Shown here: piece by piece, positions 44,830 to 52,254 of the stretch
Layout of the letters: each line of letters opens with the position of its first letter
Numbering within the stretch: the stretch's first letter is position 1
Source: Bacteroidota bacterium
GTDB lineage: Bacteria > Bacteroidota > Bacteroidia > Chitinophagales > BACL12
Direction of reading: 5' to 3'
Assembly: GCA_016706865.1 (NCBI GenBank)
Contig: JADJIS010000002.1
Location: 744,001 to 808,000 of the forward strand
Length of the DNA: 64,000 nucleotides
Program-made: the position numbers and the translations under genes
The notes under the pieces: model-generated
The model's database searches: none
Told to the model about the DNA's origin: nothing
Seen by the model: the letters and a program-made list of their open reading frames with translations, nothing else

Positions 44830-44860
44830 GACCTCACAGGTTTGGGAAACCTGTGAGGTC
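44830..44860. repeat. Palindromic repeat (AGGTCTGAG family), copy 2
   Basis: Perfect 14-bp stem GACCTCACAGGTTT / AAACCTGTGAGGTC with a GGG loop, followed by TGAG. Same family as 42128-42171. Intergenic, 64 bp after fumC. Confidence 0.8.
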
Positions 44861-44947
44861 TGAGTGGATTTTGAGGCAGGGAGATGAAATAAATAAAAAT
44901 TGAAGGATAAAAAATAAATTATTTAACAACAAAATAAATTTCTAGTT

Positions 44948-45253
44948 ATGCAAGAATTAGTAAAAAAAGTTACCGAATCAGCAGGAGTTACTGATGAGCA
45001 GGCGAAAACATCTATTGAAACAATTTCGGCCTATTTAAAAGAAAAAATGCCGAAGTCATTTCATTCACAAATCGACAATATGGTAAATGGCGGAAAACTA
45101 AGTGAGGGCGTAAAAGAAAAATTAATGGACACCGCGGTCGACGTTAAAGAAAAAACAGAAGAGATCTTTAAAGATGTTGCCGAAAAAACGGAGGAAGTAA
45201 TGAAAAGCATGAAGGATAAATTGGATGATCTGTTTAATAAGAAGAAAGAATAG
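44948..45253 (+). CDS. Small helical protein of unknown function
   Basis: 101 residues, no signal or membrane segment. The N-terminal half (LVKKVTESAGVTDEQAKTSIETISAYLKEKMP) looks like a small helical domain also seen in DUF2267/DUF2780-type proteins, ending NMVNGGKLSEG. The C-terminal half is a long amphipathic Lys/Glu helix (VDVKEKTEEIFKDVAEKTEEV) like stress-related apolipoprotein-type helices. I do not recognise a specific family. Stand-alone gene, convergent with the DUF4834 gene. Confidence 0.7.
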   Translation: MQELVKKVTESAGVTDEQAKTSIETISAYLKEKMPKSFHSQIDNMVNGGKLSEGVKEKLMDTAVDVKEKTEEIFKDVAEKTEEVMKSMKDKLDDLFNKKKE

Positions 45254-45335
45254 TTTTACATCACAGGGTTTTGTCTGAATAATTATTTTTTAGGGGACAA
45301 GAACCCTACGAGGAATGAAGAACCGTGCTCTGACC

Positions 45336-45512
45336 TCATTTGATCTCCTCATAATCTACATAATCGTCGTCATTCTTTTTTGACGTAGTATTTTTCGGTG
45401 GATTTGTATTTCCCTTCGATTTCGGGTCCTGTTTAAGAATCCCCTGCACCATAGGTCTTATCACAATCATGTAAACTATTAATATAAATGCTATCCACGC
45501 AAAGTCGCTCAT
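45336..45512 (-). CDS. DUF4834-like small membrane protein (58 aa)
   Basis: Short gene: one N-terminal membrane helix (FAWIAFILIVYMIVI), a basic linker and an acidic tail ending DDDYVDYEEIK. The single helix plus terminal YVDYEE is the hallmark I associate with the Bacteroidota DUF4834 family, though this copy is shorter than usual. Function unknown. The ATG is immediately preceded (in its own direction) by the 3' array of unit D, so its upstream region is entirely CTCCTTT-type repeats. Confidence 0.75.
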   Translation of the reverse strand: MSDFAWIAFILIVYMIVIRPMVQGILKQDPKSKGNTNPPKNTTSKKNDDDYVDYEEIK

Positions 45513-45563
45513 GGGAGGAGAAAGGAGAGAGGAGAAAGGAGAGAGGAGAGAGGAGAAAGGAGG
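45513..45563. repeat. Unit D, 3' array
   Basis: Seven words of GGAGAAA or GGAGAGA, strictly 7 bp apart, ending in GGAGG. Inverted relative to 46217-46245. Confidence 0.88.
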
Positions 45564-45564
45564 T

Positions 45565-45589
45565 TTCTATTTGGCGATGCCAAATAGAA
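45565..45589. repeat. Hairpin next to the unit D 3' array
   Basis: Perfect 11-bp stem TTCTATTTGGC / GCCAAATAGAA with a GAT loop, followed on the plus strand by T6. Read with the gene (minus strand) it lies between the four-helix-bundle stop codon and the array. Confidence 0.7.
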
Positions 45590-45682
45590 TTTTTTATATT
45601 TTGAATTGCTCCAATAAGGAATACTAATTTGTATTTGTTTTTTCTTAGACATTATTTATAATTTTCATTAAATTTTAAGATT

Positions 45683-46042
45683 CTACTTAAGTGAATTTAT
45701 AATTAAACTTAATTGGTGAAAACATATTTTTATAGATTCACCAAGAGATTGTAAATTTTCCTTTTTACAATAGGATTGATCTTCAGCAACATCATAAGCT
45801 GCATCAACTTCTACCAATGAACTTCTTGCAATTTCATAATATCTTTTGCGTTCAGCCGGTGAACTTTTTGATGCGCCTTCTGCAACATTCAGGTGCACTG
45901 AAATTACGGCTCGTTTAATTTGTTGAACTAAGGCATACTTTTCTTCAGATGGAAAATTCTTTATCGCCTTATAACATTCTATTACTAATTTCCTTGTCTC
46001 AATATAAATAGGAATTTTAGTATGTGCTAAATCTAAGAACAT
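45683..46042 (-). CDS. Four-helix-bundle protein (S23/IVP family), subfamily 2, unit D
   Basis: 119 residues. Paralogue of 42936-43304 (MFL-LAHT-P start, IECYK, QQIKRAVISVHLNVAEGASKSSPAERKRYYEIARSSLVEVDAAYD). The frame is intact and substitutions are scattered. TTTAACCCTTAA (minus strand, 46051-46062) ends 8 nt before the ATG. Flanking repeat words share nothing with those of unit C although the proteins are related. Confidence 0.88.
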   Translation of the reverse strand: MFLDLAHTKIPIYIETRKLVIECYKAIKNFPSEEKYALVQQIKRAVISVHLNVAEGASKSSPAERKRYYEIARSSLVEVDAAYDVAEDQSYCKKENLQSLGESIKICFHQLSLIINSLK

Positions 46043-46131
46043 ATTACTCGTTTAAGGGTTAAACATTTAATAACCCAAAAGTAATAAAAAAACGATTGAT
46101 TTTCACAAGAGTCTACTCAATTTCCACACCA

Positions 46132-46226
46132 GCGAAAACCAACTCCTCTCTCATTATTTTTCGTCCCAACGAATACGGTCTCCTTTCTCCTTATTTTTCG
46201 CCTCAGCGAAAACCAACTCCTCTCTC
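46132..46226. repeat. Compound 5' side of unit D (direct repeat and small hairpins)
   Basis: A 21-bp direct repeat beginning GCGAAAACCAACTCC occurs at 46132-46152 and 46206-46226. Between them are TTATTTTTCG-type segments with hairpins such as TTTTCGC-CTCA-GCGAAAA (about 46196-46213) and a short CTCCTTTCTCC stretch (about 46180-46190). Confidence 0.7.
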
Positions 46227-46245
46227 CTCTCTCCTTTCTCCTCTA
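46217..46245. repeat. Unit D, 5' array overlapping the carB stop codon
   Basis: Words of TCTCTCC/TTTCTCC; on the minus strand it reads TAG (carB stop) followed by AGGAGAAAGGAGAGAGG. Inverted partner of 45513-45563. Confidence 0.88.
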
Positions 46246-49074
46246 TCGGCTCAAATACATAGATTTCTTCGAATACATCTCCCTAAAAGCCGGATCACTC
46301 AAATCAGCAATAAATCTAATTGCTTCTCCTGTTGATTTCATCTCAGGACCTAATTCTTTATTTACATTCGGGAATTTATCAAAACTAAAAACAGGTTCTT
46401 TAATTGCGTAACCGGTTAATTTTTTATCGTAGGTAAAGTCCGTTAATTTTTTTGCACCGATCATTACTTTGGTTGCAATATTTAAATAAGGTATCTGATA
46501 TGCTTTGGCAATAAAAGGAGTTGTTCTACTTGCACGTGGATTCGCTTCAATTACATAAACCACTTCATTTTTAATTGCAAACTGAATATTTATCAATCCC
46601 CGAATATTAAGTGCCATTGCAATTTTTTGAGCAAAATTGTTCATTTGATCCAAAACATTTTCACTCAAATTAAATGGAGGTAAAACTGCACTGGAATCTC
46701 CACTGTGAATACCTGCAGGTTCTATATGTTCCATAATGCCCATCACATGCACATTGTCGCCATCACAAATAGCATCAATTTCTGCTTCTTCAGCTCTGTC
46801 TAAAAAATGATCAATTAATATTCTGTTATCGGGGAAATGTTTTAAAATACCTATCACACTTTTTTCCAGCTCCTCATCATTTATTACGATGCGCATTCTT
46901 TGTCCGCCCAATACATAACTTGGTCGCACCAAAACAGGATACCCAATGCGATGTGCAACTTCAATTGCTTCCTCCACATTTGTTGCTGCACCATATTCCG
47001 GATAAGGAATATTTAATTCTTTTAACAGATCAGAAAATCTTCCGCGATCTTCTGCAATATCCATATTGTCGTAGGAAGTTCCAATTATTTTAATTCCTTT
47101 CTCATGTAATTGTTTAGCAAGTTTGAGCGCAGTTTGTCCTCCTAATTGCACTATAACACCTTCCGGTTGTTCGTGTTCTATTAATTCCCAAAGATGTTCC
47201 CAAAATACCGGTTCAAAATATAATTTATCTGCAATATCAAAATCGGTAGAAACAGTTTCCGGATTACAATTTACCATTATTGCTTCATACCCGCTTTCTT
47301 TAATTGCAAGAACTCCGTGCACACAACAATAATCAAATTCAATTCCCTGCCCAATTCTGTTTGGTCCGCTACCTAAAACTATTATTTTCTTTTTATCACT
47401 TCTTACACTTTCATTTTCATCTTCAAAAGTAGAATAGTAATAAGGAGTTTTGGCTTCAAATTCTGCAGCACAGGTATCCACTAATTTATAAGTTCTTTTA
47501 ATGCCGAGATTTCTTCTGTAATTATAAACCTCTTCTTCGGTACAATTTCCAACCGTATTTGCAATCTGTAAGTCGCTATATCCCTTTTGTTTTAATTCTA
47601 TCATTAATTTTTTCGGAATATTATTTAATTGATATCGGCGTAATTCTTTTTCAATTTTCACCAATTCCTGTATCTGCATTAAAAACCAAGGATCAATTAA
47701 ACTCTGGTTGTGAATTGTTCTAACAGGCACACCAAGATCCATTGCTTTTTTGATATTAAAAATTCTATCCCAATGCGGTTTGGCAAGACTCTCAATTATT
47801 TCCTGACTCGATTTATAAAATCCCTTTTCTCCGCTGAGTCCTATTTTATTATTTTCTAAACTCTGACAAGCTTTTTGCAGCGCTTCCTGAAAACTTCTTC
47901 CTATGCTCATCACCTCTCCAACACTTTTCATCTGCAATCCTAAAGTATCATCGGCACCCGGAAATTTATCAAAATTCCATCGCGGCATTTTCACCACCAC
48001 ATAATCCAATGCAGGTTCAAAATATGCAGATGTAGATTTTGTGATCTGATTACTCAATTCATCCAAATGATAACCGATGGCAAGTTTTGCAGCAATTTTC
48101 GCAATTGGGTAACCCGTTGCTTTACTTGCTAATGCACTCGATCTGGAAACACGAGGATTTATTTCTACCGCTATCAATTCTTCCGTATAAGGATCCTGGG
48201 CAAACTGCACATTACATCCCCCCGCAAAATTTCCCATTGCCCGCATCATTTTTATGGAAAGATTGCGCATGTTCTGATAACTCGTATCACTCAAGGTCAT
48301 AGCCGGTGCAACTGTTATGGAGTCGCCGGTGTGCACACCCATAGGGTCGAGATTTTCAACCACACATATTATTACTACGTTATCGTTTGCATCGCGCAAA
48401 AGTTCGAGTTCAAACTCCTTCCAACCCAAAACCGCTTTTTCCACCAAAACTTCATGAGTTGGAGAAGCAGTTAAGCCCCTCATAAGCGCTGCATCGAGTT
48501 CATCCTTGTTTTGAACGAAACCGCCTCCAGTGCCTCCCAACGTAAAGGAAGGCCTGATAACCAACGGAAAACCGATCTCCTGAGCAAATTCCTTCCCTTC
48601 CAAAAAGGAATTGGCCACATGGCTCTTCGCCACGCCTATCCCCAGTTCCACCATCAATTGTCGGAAAAGTTCCCTGTTTTCTGCCCTGTCTATTGCCTCA
48701 ATATCAACCCCGATCATTTTCACATCATACTTTTGCCAAATGCCAATTTCAGATACCTCTTTCGCCAGATTCAGAGCAGTTTGACCGCCCATTGTTGGTA
48801 AAACCGAGTCGATTGGAGTGCCTTTCTCAATATTCTCGATCAGGATCTTTTCAATACTTGCCGAATTCAGAGGCCATAAATAGATCTGATCTGCTGTAAC
48901 CGGATCAGTCATGATGGTTGCCGGATTGGAGTTTATAAGTGACACCTTGATACCCTCCTCACGCAAACTTCTGCTCGCCTGTGATCCGGAATAATCAAAT
49001 TCACAAGCTTGTCCTATTATAATTGGACCGCTTCCAATGATCAATACATGTTTTATCGAATTATCCTTAGGCAT
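46243..49074 (-). CDS. carB: Carbamoyl-phosphate synthase large subunit CarB (without MGS domain)
   Basis: Makes carbamoyl phosphate for arginine and pyrimidine synthesis. Two homologous ATP-grasp halves: the first from VLIIGSGPIIIGQACEFDYSG to FTLGGTGGGF and AVEINPRVSRSSALASKATGYPIA; the second from IIVLGSGPNRIGQGIEFDYCC to SYVLGGQRMRI and VIEANPRASRTTPF. The chain stops at 943 residues, just after PVFSFDKFP...FREMYSKKSMYLSR. The C-terminal MGS allosteric domain of the roughly 1070-residue enzyme is absent, a form I believe is common in Bacteroidota. The TAG stop lies in the unit D array. carA is not adjacent. Confidence 0.94.
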   Translation of the reverse strand: MPKDNSIKHVLIIGSGPIIIGQACEFDYSGSQASRSLREEGIKVSLINSNPATIMTDPVTADQIYLWPLNSASIEKILIENIEKGTPIDSVLPTMGGQTALNLAKEVSEIGIWQKYDVKMIGVDIEAIDRAENRELFRQLMVELGIGVAKSHVANSFLEGKEFAQEIGFPLVIRPSFTLGGTGGGFVQNKDELDAALMRGLTASPTHEVLVEKAVLGWKEFELELLRDANDNVVIICVVENLDPMGVHTGDSITVAPAMTLSDTSYQNMRNLSIKMMRAMGNFAGGCNVQFAQDPYTEELIAVEINPRVSRSSALASKATGYPIAKIAAKLAIGYHLDELSNQITKSTSAYFEPALDYVVVKMPRWNFDKFPGADDTLGLQMKSVGEVMSIGRSFQEALQKACQSLENNKIGLSGEKGFYKSSQEIIESLAKPHWDRIFNIKKAMDLGVPVRTIHNQSLIDPWFLMQIQELVKIEKELRRYQLNNIPKKLMIELKQKGYSDLQIANTVGNCTEEEVYNYRRNLGIKRTYKLVDTCAAEFEAKTPYYYSTFEDENESVRSDKKKIIVLGSGPNRIGQGIEFDYCCVHGVLAIKESGYEAIMVNCNPETVSTDFDIADKLYFEPVFWEHLWELIEHEQPEGVIVQLGGQTALKLAKQLHEKGIKIIGTSYDNMDIAEDRGRFSDLLKELNIPYPEYGAATNVEEAIEVAHRIGYPVLVRPSYVLGGQRMRIVINDEELEKSVIGILKHFPDNRILIDHFLDRAEEAEIDAICDGDNVHVMGIMEHIEPAGIHSGDSSAVLPPFNLSENVLDQMNNFAQKIAMALNIRGLINIQFAIKNEVVYVIEANPRASRTTPFIAKAYQIPYLNIATKVMIGAKKLTDFTYDKKLTGYAIKEPVFSFDKFPNVNKELGPEMKSTGEAIRFIADLSDPAFREMYSKKSMYLSR

Positions 49075-49172
49075 TCGTTATTTTTTAATAAGAAAAATGA
49101 AAATAAATGAAATGGGAATGCAATCGGGCGGGAAAATTGATTTAAGCAAACAGGTGACTGCATCTTAAAGGG

Positions 49173-49180
49173 CAAAGATA
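49173..49180 (-). promoter_or_regulatory. Candidate -7 promoter box for carB
   Basis: Minus-strand TATCTTTG matches TAnnTTTG, giving a leader of about 95 nt before carB. No hairpin with a T-tract was seen in that leader. Confidence 0.45.
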
Positions 49181-49306
49181 ACTAACCTCTGTTGCTTTTT
49201 CTATAAAGTGAGTTACTTGTTGAAAAGTTCTGTGTGAAATTAATGCACTTCCTACCCCAAATTATTGAATAAAGCATTCATCAAACGGTCATCTCGTCAT
49301 TTACTC

Positions 49307-49314
49307 TAACTTTG
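49307..49314 (+). promoter_or_regulatory. -7 promoter box for the alpha/beta hydrolase gene
   Basis: TAACTTTG matches TAnnTTTG and ends 7 nt before the ATG, so the transcript would be almost leaderless. Confidence 0.5.
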
Positions 49315-49321
49315 GGTCGTA

Positions 49322-50146
49322 ATGCCAATAACAGACTCAGGATATTTAAATTTCAAACATTCGAAGATCCATTATATCCGTTTTGGAACAGGTCCAAAGT
49401 TGTTGTTTGCCTTTCACGGATTCAGTGAAAATGCGGAGAGTTTTTTGGTTTTGGAACCGGCACTTGGGAAAAAATATTCCGTTATTGCCATCGACTTACC
49501 CTATCATGGTAATTCGAAATGGAATGAACCTGATTTTTTTACCACCGATGATCTCATTAATTTATTCAGGCAATTTATTGACATTTTTAAAGTAGATCGG
49601 TTTTCTATATTGGGATTCAGCATGGGAGGAAAATGCGCTCTTTATATCTCCAAAAATTTTTCATCCCAAATTGACGAACTCATTTTAATGGCAAGCGATG
49701 GAATCAGGACGAATAAACTTTACAATGTTGCGGTATATCCAAAATGGGGGCGACAATTATTCAGGACCACAATAAAATATCCGGGTTGGTTTTTTGGGTT
49801 CATCAATATCACGCGTAAGCTAAACCTCATCTCACCATGGTTATATAAGTTTACTTATAATCATATGGAAACCCGGGAAAAACGTCAAAGATTGTATGAT
49901 ACCTGGATCAGTATGGGTACTTTTAATCCGGATATTGACCTGGTAAAAGAAAAATTAAACGAATATAAAATTCCGGTTTTTTTATTCTTTGGATTACGCG
50001 ATGAAGTGATACCAATTGAAGTTGCTGAATACTTTGCAAAGGATTTATTACGCTGTAAACTCACCAAATTGGACAGGGGTCATTATTTTATTGATGAAAG
50101 ATTGCTCCCTTTTTTAGAAACTTCATTGCAGTCCCCAATGGATTAA
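49322..50146 (+). CDS. Alpha/beta hydrolase
   Basis: 274 residues, cytoplasmic. Oxyanion region AFHGFSENAESF, nucleophile elbow ILGFSMGGKCAL (serine near residue 100), acid in FLFFGLRDEVIP and histidine in KLDRGHYFIDERLL give a complete catalytic triad. Fits the esterase/epoxide-hydrolase-like branch; the substrate cannot be deduced. Monocistronic, divergent from carB. Confidence 0.88.
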   Translation: MPITDSGYLNFKHSKIHYIRFGTGPKLLFAFHGFSENAESFLVLEPALGKKYSVIAIDLPYHGNSKWNEPDFFTTDDLINLFRQFIDIFKVDRFSILGFSMGGKCALYISKNFSSQIDELILMASDGIRTNKLYNVAVYPKWGRQLFRTTIKYPGWFFGFINITRKLNLISPWLYKFTYNHMETREKRQRLYDTWISMGTFNPDIDLVKEKLNEYKIPVFLFFGLRDEVIPIEVAEYFAKDLLRCKLTKLDRGHYFIDERLLPFLETSLQSPMD

Positions 50147-50299
50147 AAAAGTTAACTTATTGATTTAGGGGAGTTTATACTTATAAATTTTTCACGTGTA
50201 TAGTTAAATGTTCATAATCGGGCTTATCTACCGTTTTCAATTTGGAATTTAAAGAATGAATGCACAATTTTACCGCTTAAACTAAACAAGCACAACTTT

Positions 50300-50890
50300 A
50301 TGAAAAAAACACTTCTCTGTGTATTTGCCGTTTCAATGATGGCATTCGGCACATCAGCCAAAGCTCAGTCCTTTGAAGAAGGAATGAACGTTGTATCCGT
50401 TGGGATTGGATTTCCCAACATTTATAAATCCATTTACGACATCTATGAGTTTAACTCAGGTTACACTTCCAGCGGATTTGGACCACTCAATTTTAAGTAT
50501 GAACATGCTCTTACCGATCAAATTGGATTAGGAGCAGCTGTTAGCTTTTTAACATACAAAAATGCTTGGGATACTGGAACTGGATTTGAAGAAGGCTACA
50601 AAGGTTCTTTATTTGCGTTATTAGTTAGAGGTAATTACCACTTTGCTACAGGCGACAAATTAGATCCATATGTAGGAATTGGTATTGGTTACATGGGATT
50701 GAATTTCGAATATTACAATGAAGATCCTGATTACGTAGACAACGGATTCTCATTTGATTTCGGTTCACCATTCGGATACTCAGGAAGTATTGGAGCAAGA
50801 TATTATTTCACCGATATGTTAGGCGCTTATGCTGAGATCGGTTGGGATGGTTTAGCTCTAATGCAGATTGGTTTATCAGCTTCATTCTAA
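50300..50890 (+). CDS. Outer-membrane beta-barrel protein
   Basis: 196 residues with a signal peptide (TLLCVFAVSMMAFGTSAKAQ). The mature chain alternates hydrophobic and polar residues in strands typical of an eight-stranded barrel (FKYEHALTDQIGLGAAVSFL, LFALLVRGNYHFATGDKLDPYVGIGIGYMGLNF, GSIGARYYFTDMLGAYAEIGWD) and ends in a short strand finishing LSASF, an aromatic C terminus for BAM recognition. Function unknown. Followed by an intrinsic terminator. Confidence 0.82.
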   Translation: MKKTLLCVFAVSMMAFGTSAKAQSFEEGMNVVSVGIGFPNIYKSIYDIYEFNSGYTSSGFGPLNFKYEHALTDQIGLGAAVSFLTYKNAWDTGTGFEEGYKGSLFALLVRGNYHFATGDKLDPYVGIGIGYMGLNFEYYNEDPDYVDNGFSFDFGSPFGYSGSIGARYYFTDMLGAYAEIGWDGLALMQIGLSASF

Positions 50891-50905
50891 AAAAAAAAAT
50901 ATTTT

Positions 50906-50934
50906 AAAAAGGGCTGCCTGGTGCAGCCTTTTTT
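50906..50934 (+). terminator. Intrinsic terminator of the beta-barrel gene
   Basis: GGCTGC/GCAGCC stem extended by an A-tract facing a T-tract (AAAAAG ... TTTTTT), 5-nt loop CTGGT; 16 nt after the stop codon. Confidence 0.85.
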
Positions 50935-51074
50935 ATTTTAGGGTAGTTGAGTTATACCCAAATTCCTGCGGTGTTTCTGTTTGGCGGAAGGGATTTTATG
51001 GAAAAGTGATAGCAACTCATAGTACAAATCACGAATGTCTGTTAATTCTTAAAAATATAACCAATATCAAGTAA

Positions 51075-51082
51075 TACATTTG
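51075..51082 (+). promoter_or_regulatory. -7 promoter box for the family 2 glycosyltransferase, implying a leaderless transcript
   Basis: TACATTTG matches TAnnTTTG and ends 4 nt before the ATG at 51087, so initiation should fall on or next to the start codon. Confidence 0.55.
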
Positions 51083-51086
51083 TAAA

Positions 51087-52223
51087 ATGATCGCGATCAG
51101 CATAATTGTTGGCATTTGCATTTTTTTATACGTTTTGCTCATTTTGTACTTTCTTTTCGGTTGGATAAAATTGGAAGAATATACGGCGGGTAAAAAAAAT
51201 TGTACAACTAAGGTAAGTGTAATTATACCTGTTAGAAATGAAGAGAAAAATATTAAAAATCTGCTGGATGATTTACGCGAACAACTTTATAATCGGGAGC
51301 TATTTGAAATAATAGTTGTCGACGATTTTTCTACTGATAACACTGCAGAAGTTGTAAAAAATGCGAATATTAATAATCTGAAGATCATTTCACTTGCAGC
51401 CATTTTTCAAAACAAACAAGCATTAAAGGCTAATAAAAAAGCAGGTATTCAATTGGCAGTTGAGCAGGCAAGTGGCGAGCTTATTATTACTACAGATGCA
51501 GATTGTCATGTAGGCAGCAACTGGTTACAAACAATTGTTCATTATTATGAGCAACATAAACCTGTTATGATAGCGGGTATGGTGAGTTATTACCCTGACA
51601 CTAGCTTTTTGGGTAAATTTCAGACTTTGGATTTTTTAAGTTTGGTAGGAATTGCAGCAGCCTGTATTCAAAATGGATTTTATAATTTATGTAATGGAGC
51701 AAACCTTGCATACACTAAAGAAGCATTTTTAGCTGTGGATGGATTTAAAGATATTGATCACATTCCCGGTGGTGATGATATGATGCTGATGCATAAAATG
51801 GCCAAAAAATTTAATGGCAAGATCGCCTATTTAAAAAATAAAGAAGCAATAGTTTATACAAATACGGAAAAGGATTTTATTACATTCTGGCATCAAAGAG
51901 TTCGTTGGACAAGTAAGTCGACACACTATGAAGATAAAAGAATAACTGCAATTCTGGCTTTTGTTTATCTCTCCAATTTACTTATCGTAACCAATTTGGT
52001 TATTGGGTTTTTTTATCCTCCCTTATTAAAATTGGCAATGTTCCAGTTTTTGGCAAAACTTTGTATCGATACCCTGTTTGCCTATTCTGTGACTAAATTT
52101 TTTAGAAGAGAAAATTTACTTTGGTTATTTTTACCCATGCAGATATTGCATATTATTTATATTATTTTGGTTGCTCCGGCAGGTGTTTTTGGAAAATATT
52201 ACTGGAAGGGGAGGAGGATATAA
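51087..52223 (+). CDS. Membrane glycosyltransferase family 2
   Basis: 378 residues. One N-terminal membrane helix, then a GT-A catalytic domain: VSVIIPVRNEEKNI, IIVVDDFSTDNT, the DxD-like TTDADCH, GGDDMMLM and the QxxRW-type HQRVRWTSKS that marks processive or membrane-embedded enzymes. Three further hydrophobic segments close the chain. It transfers a sugar to a lipid or polysaccharide acceptor at the inner membrane; the substrate is unknown. 31 bp before the ABC permease gene on the same strand. Confidence 0.9.
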   Translation: MIAISIIVGICIFLYVLLILYFLFGWIKLEEYTAGKKNCTTKVSVIIPVRNEEKNIKNLLDDLREQLYNRELFEIIVVDDFSTDNTAEVVKNANINNLKIISLAAIFQNKQALKANKKAGIQLAVEQASGELIITTDADCHVGSNWLQTIVHYYEQHKPVMIAGMVSYYPDTSFLGKFQTLDFLSLVGIAAACIQNGFYNLCNGANLAYTKEAFLAVDGFKDIDHIPGGDDMMLMHKMAKKFNGKIAYLKNKEAIVYTNTEKDFITFWHQRVRWTSKSTHYEDKRITAILAFVYLSNLLIVTNLVIGFFYPPLLKLAMFQFLAKLCIDTLFAYSVTKFFRRENLLWLFLPMQILHIIYIILVAPAGVFGKYYWKGRRI

Positions 52224-52254
52224 TTTATTTAGATAAAATAAACAGCCTATCACA

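Larger units (their letters stand above)
45513..46245 (-). mobile_element. Unit D: four-helix-bundle gene between inverted GGAGAAA/GGAGAGA arrays
   Basis: About 0.73 kb between carB (upstream in the direction of the gene) and the DUF4834 gene. The 5' array (46217-46245 on the plus strand) begins in the TAG stop of carB; the 3' array is 45513-45563. The words are 7 bp purine tracts, different from units A-C. The 5' side is compound: a second CTCCTCTCTC copy (46142-46151) and the direct repeat at 46132-46152/46206-46226 suggest a nested or repeated insertion. Confidence 0.6.

Noticed and set aside
26435..46245. Diversity-generating retroelement suggested by Avd-like four-helix-bundle proteins
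   Set aside because: No reverse transcriptase, template repeat or variable repeat is present in the window, and the proteins lie in isolated single-gene units.
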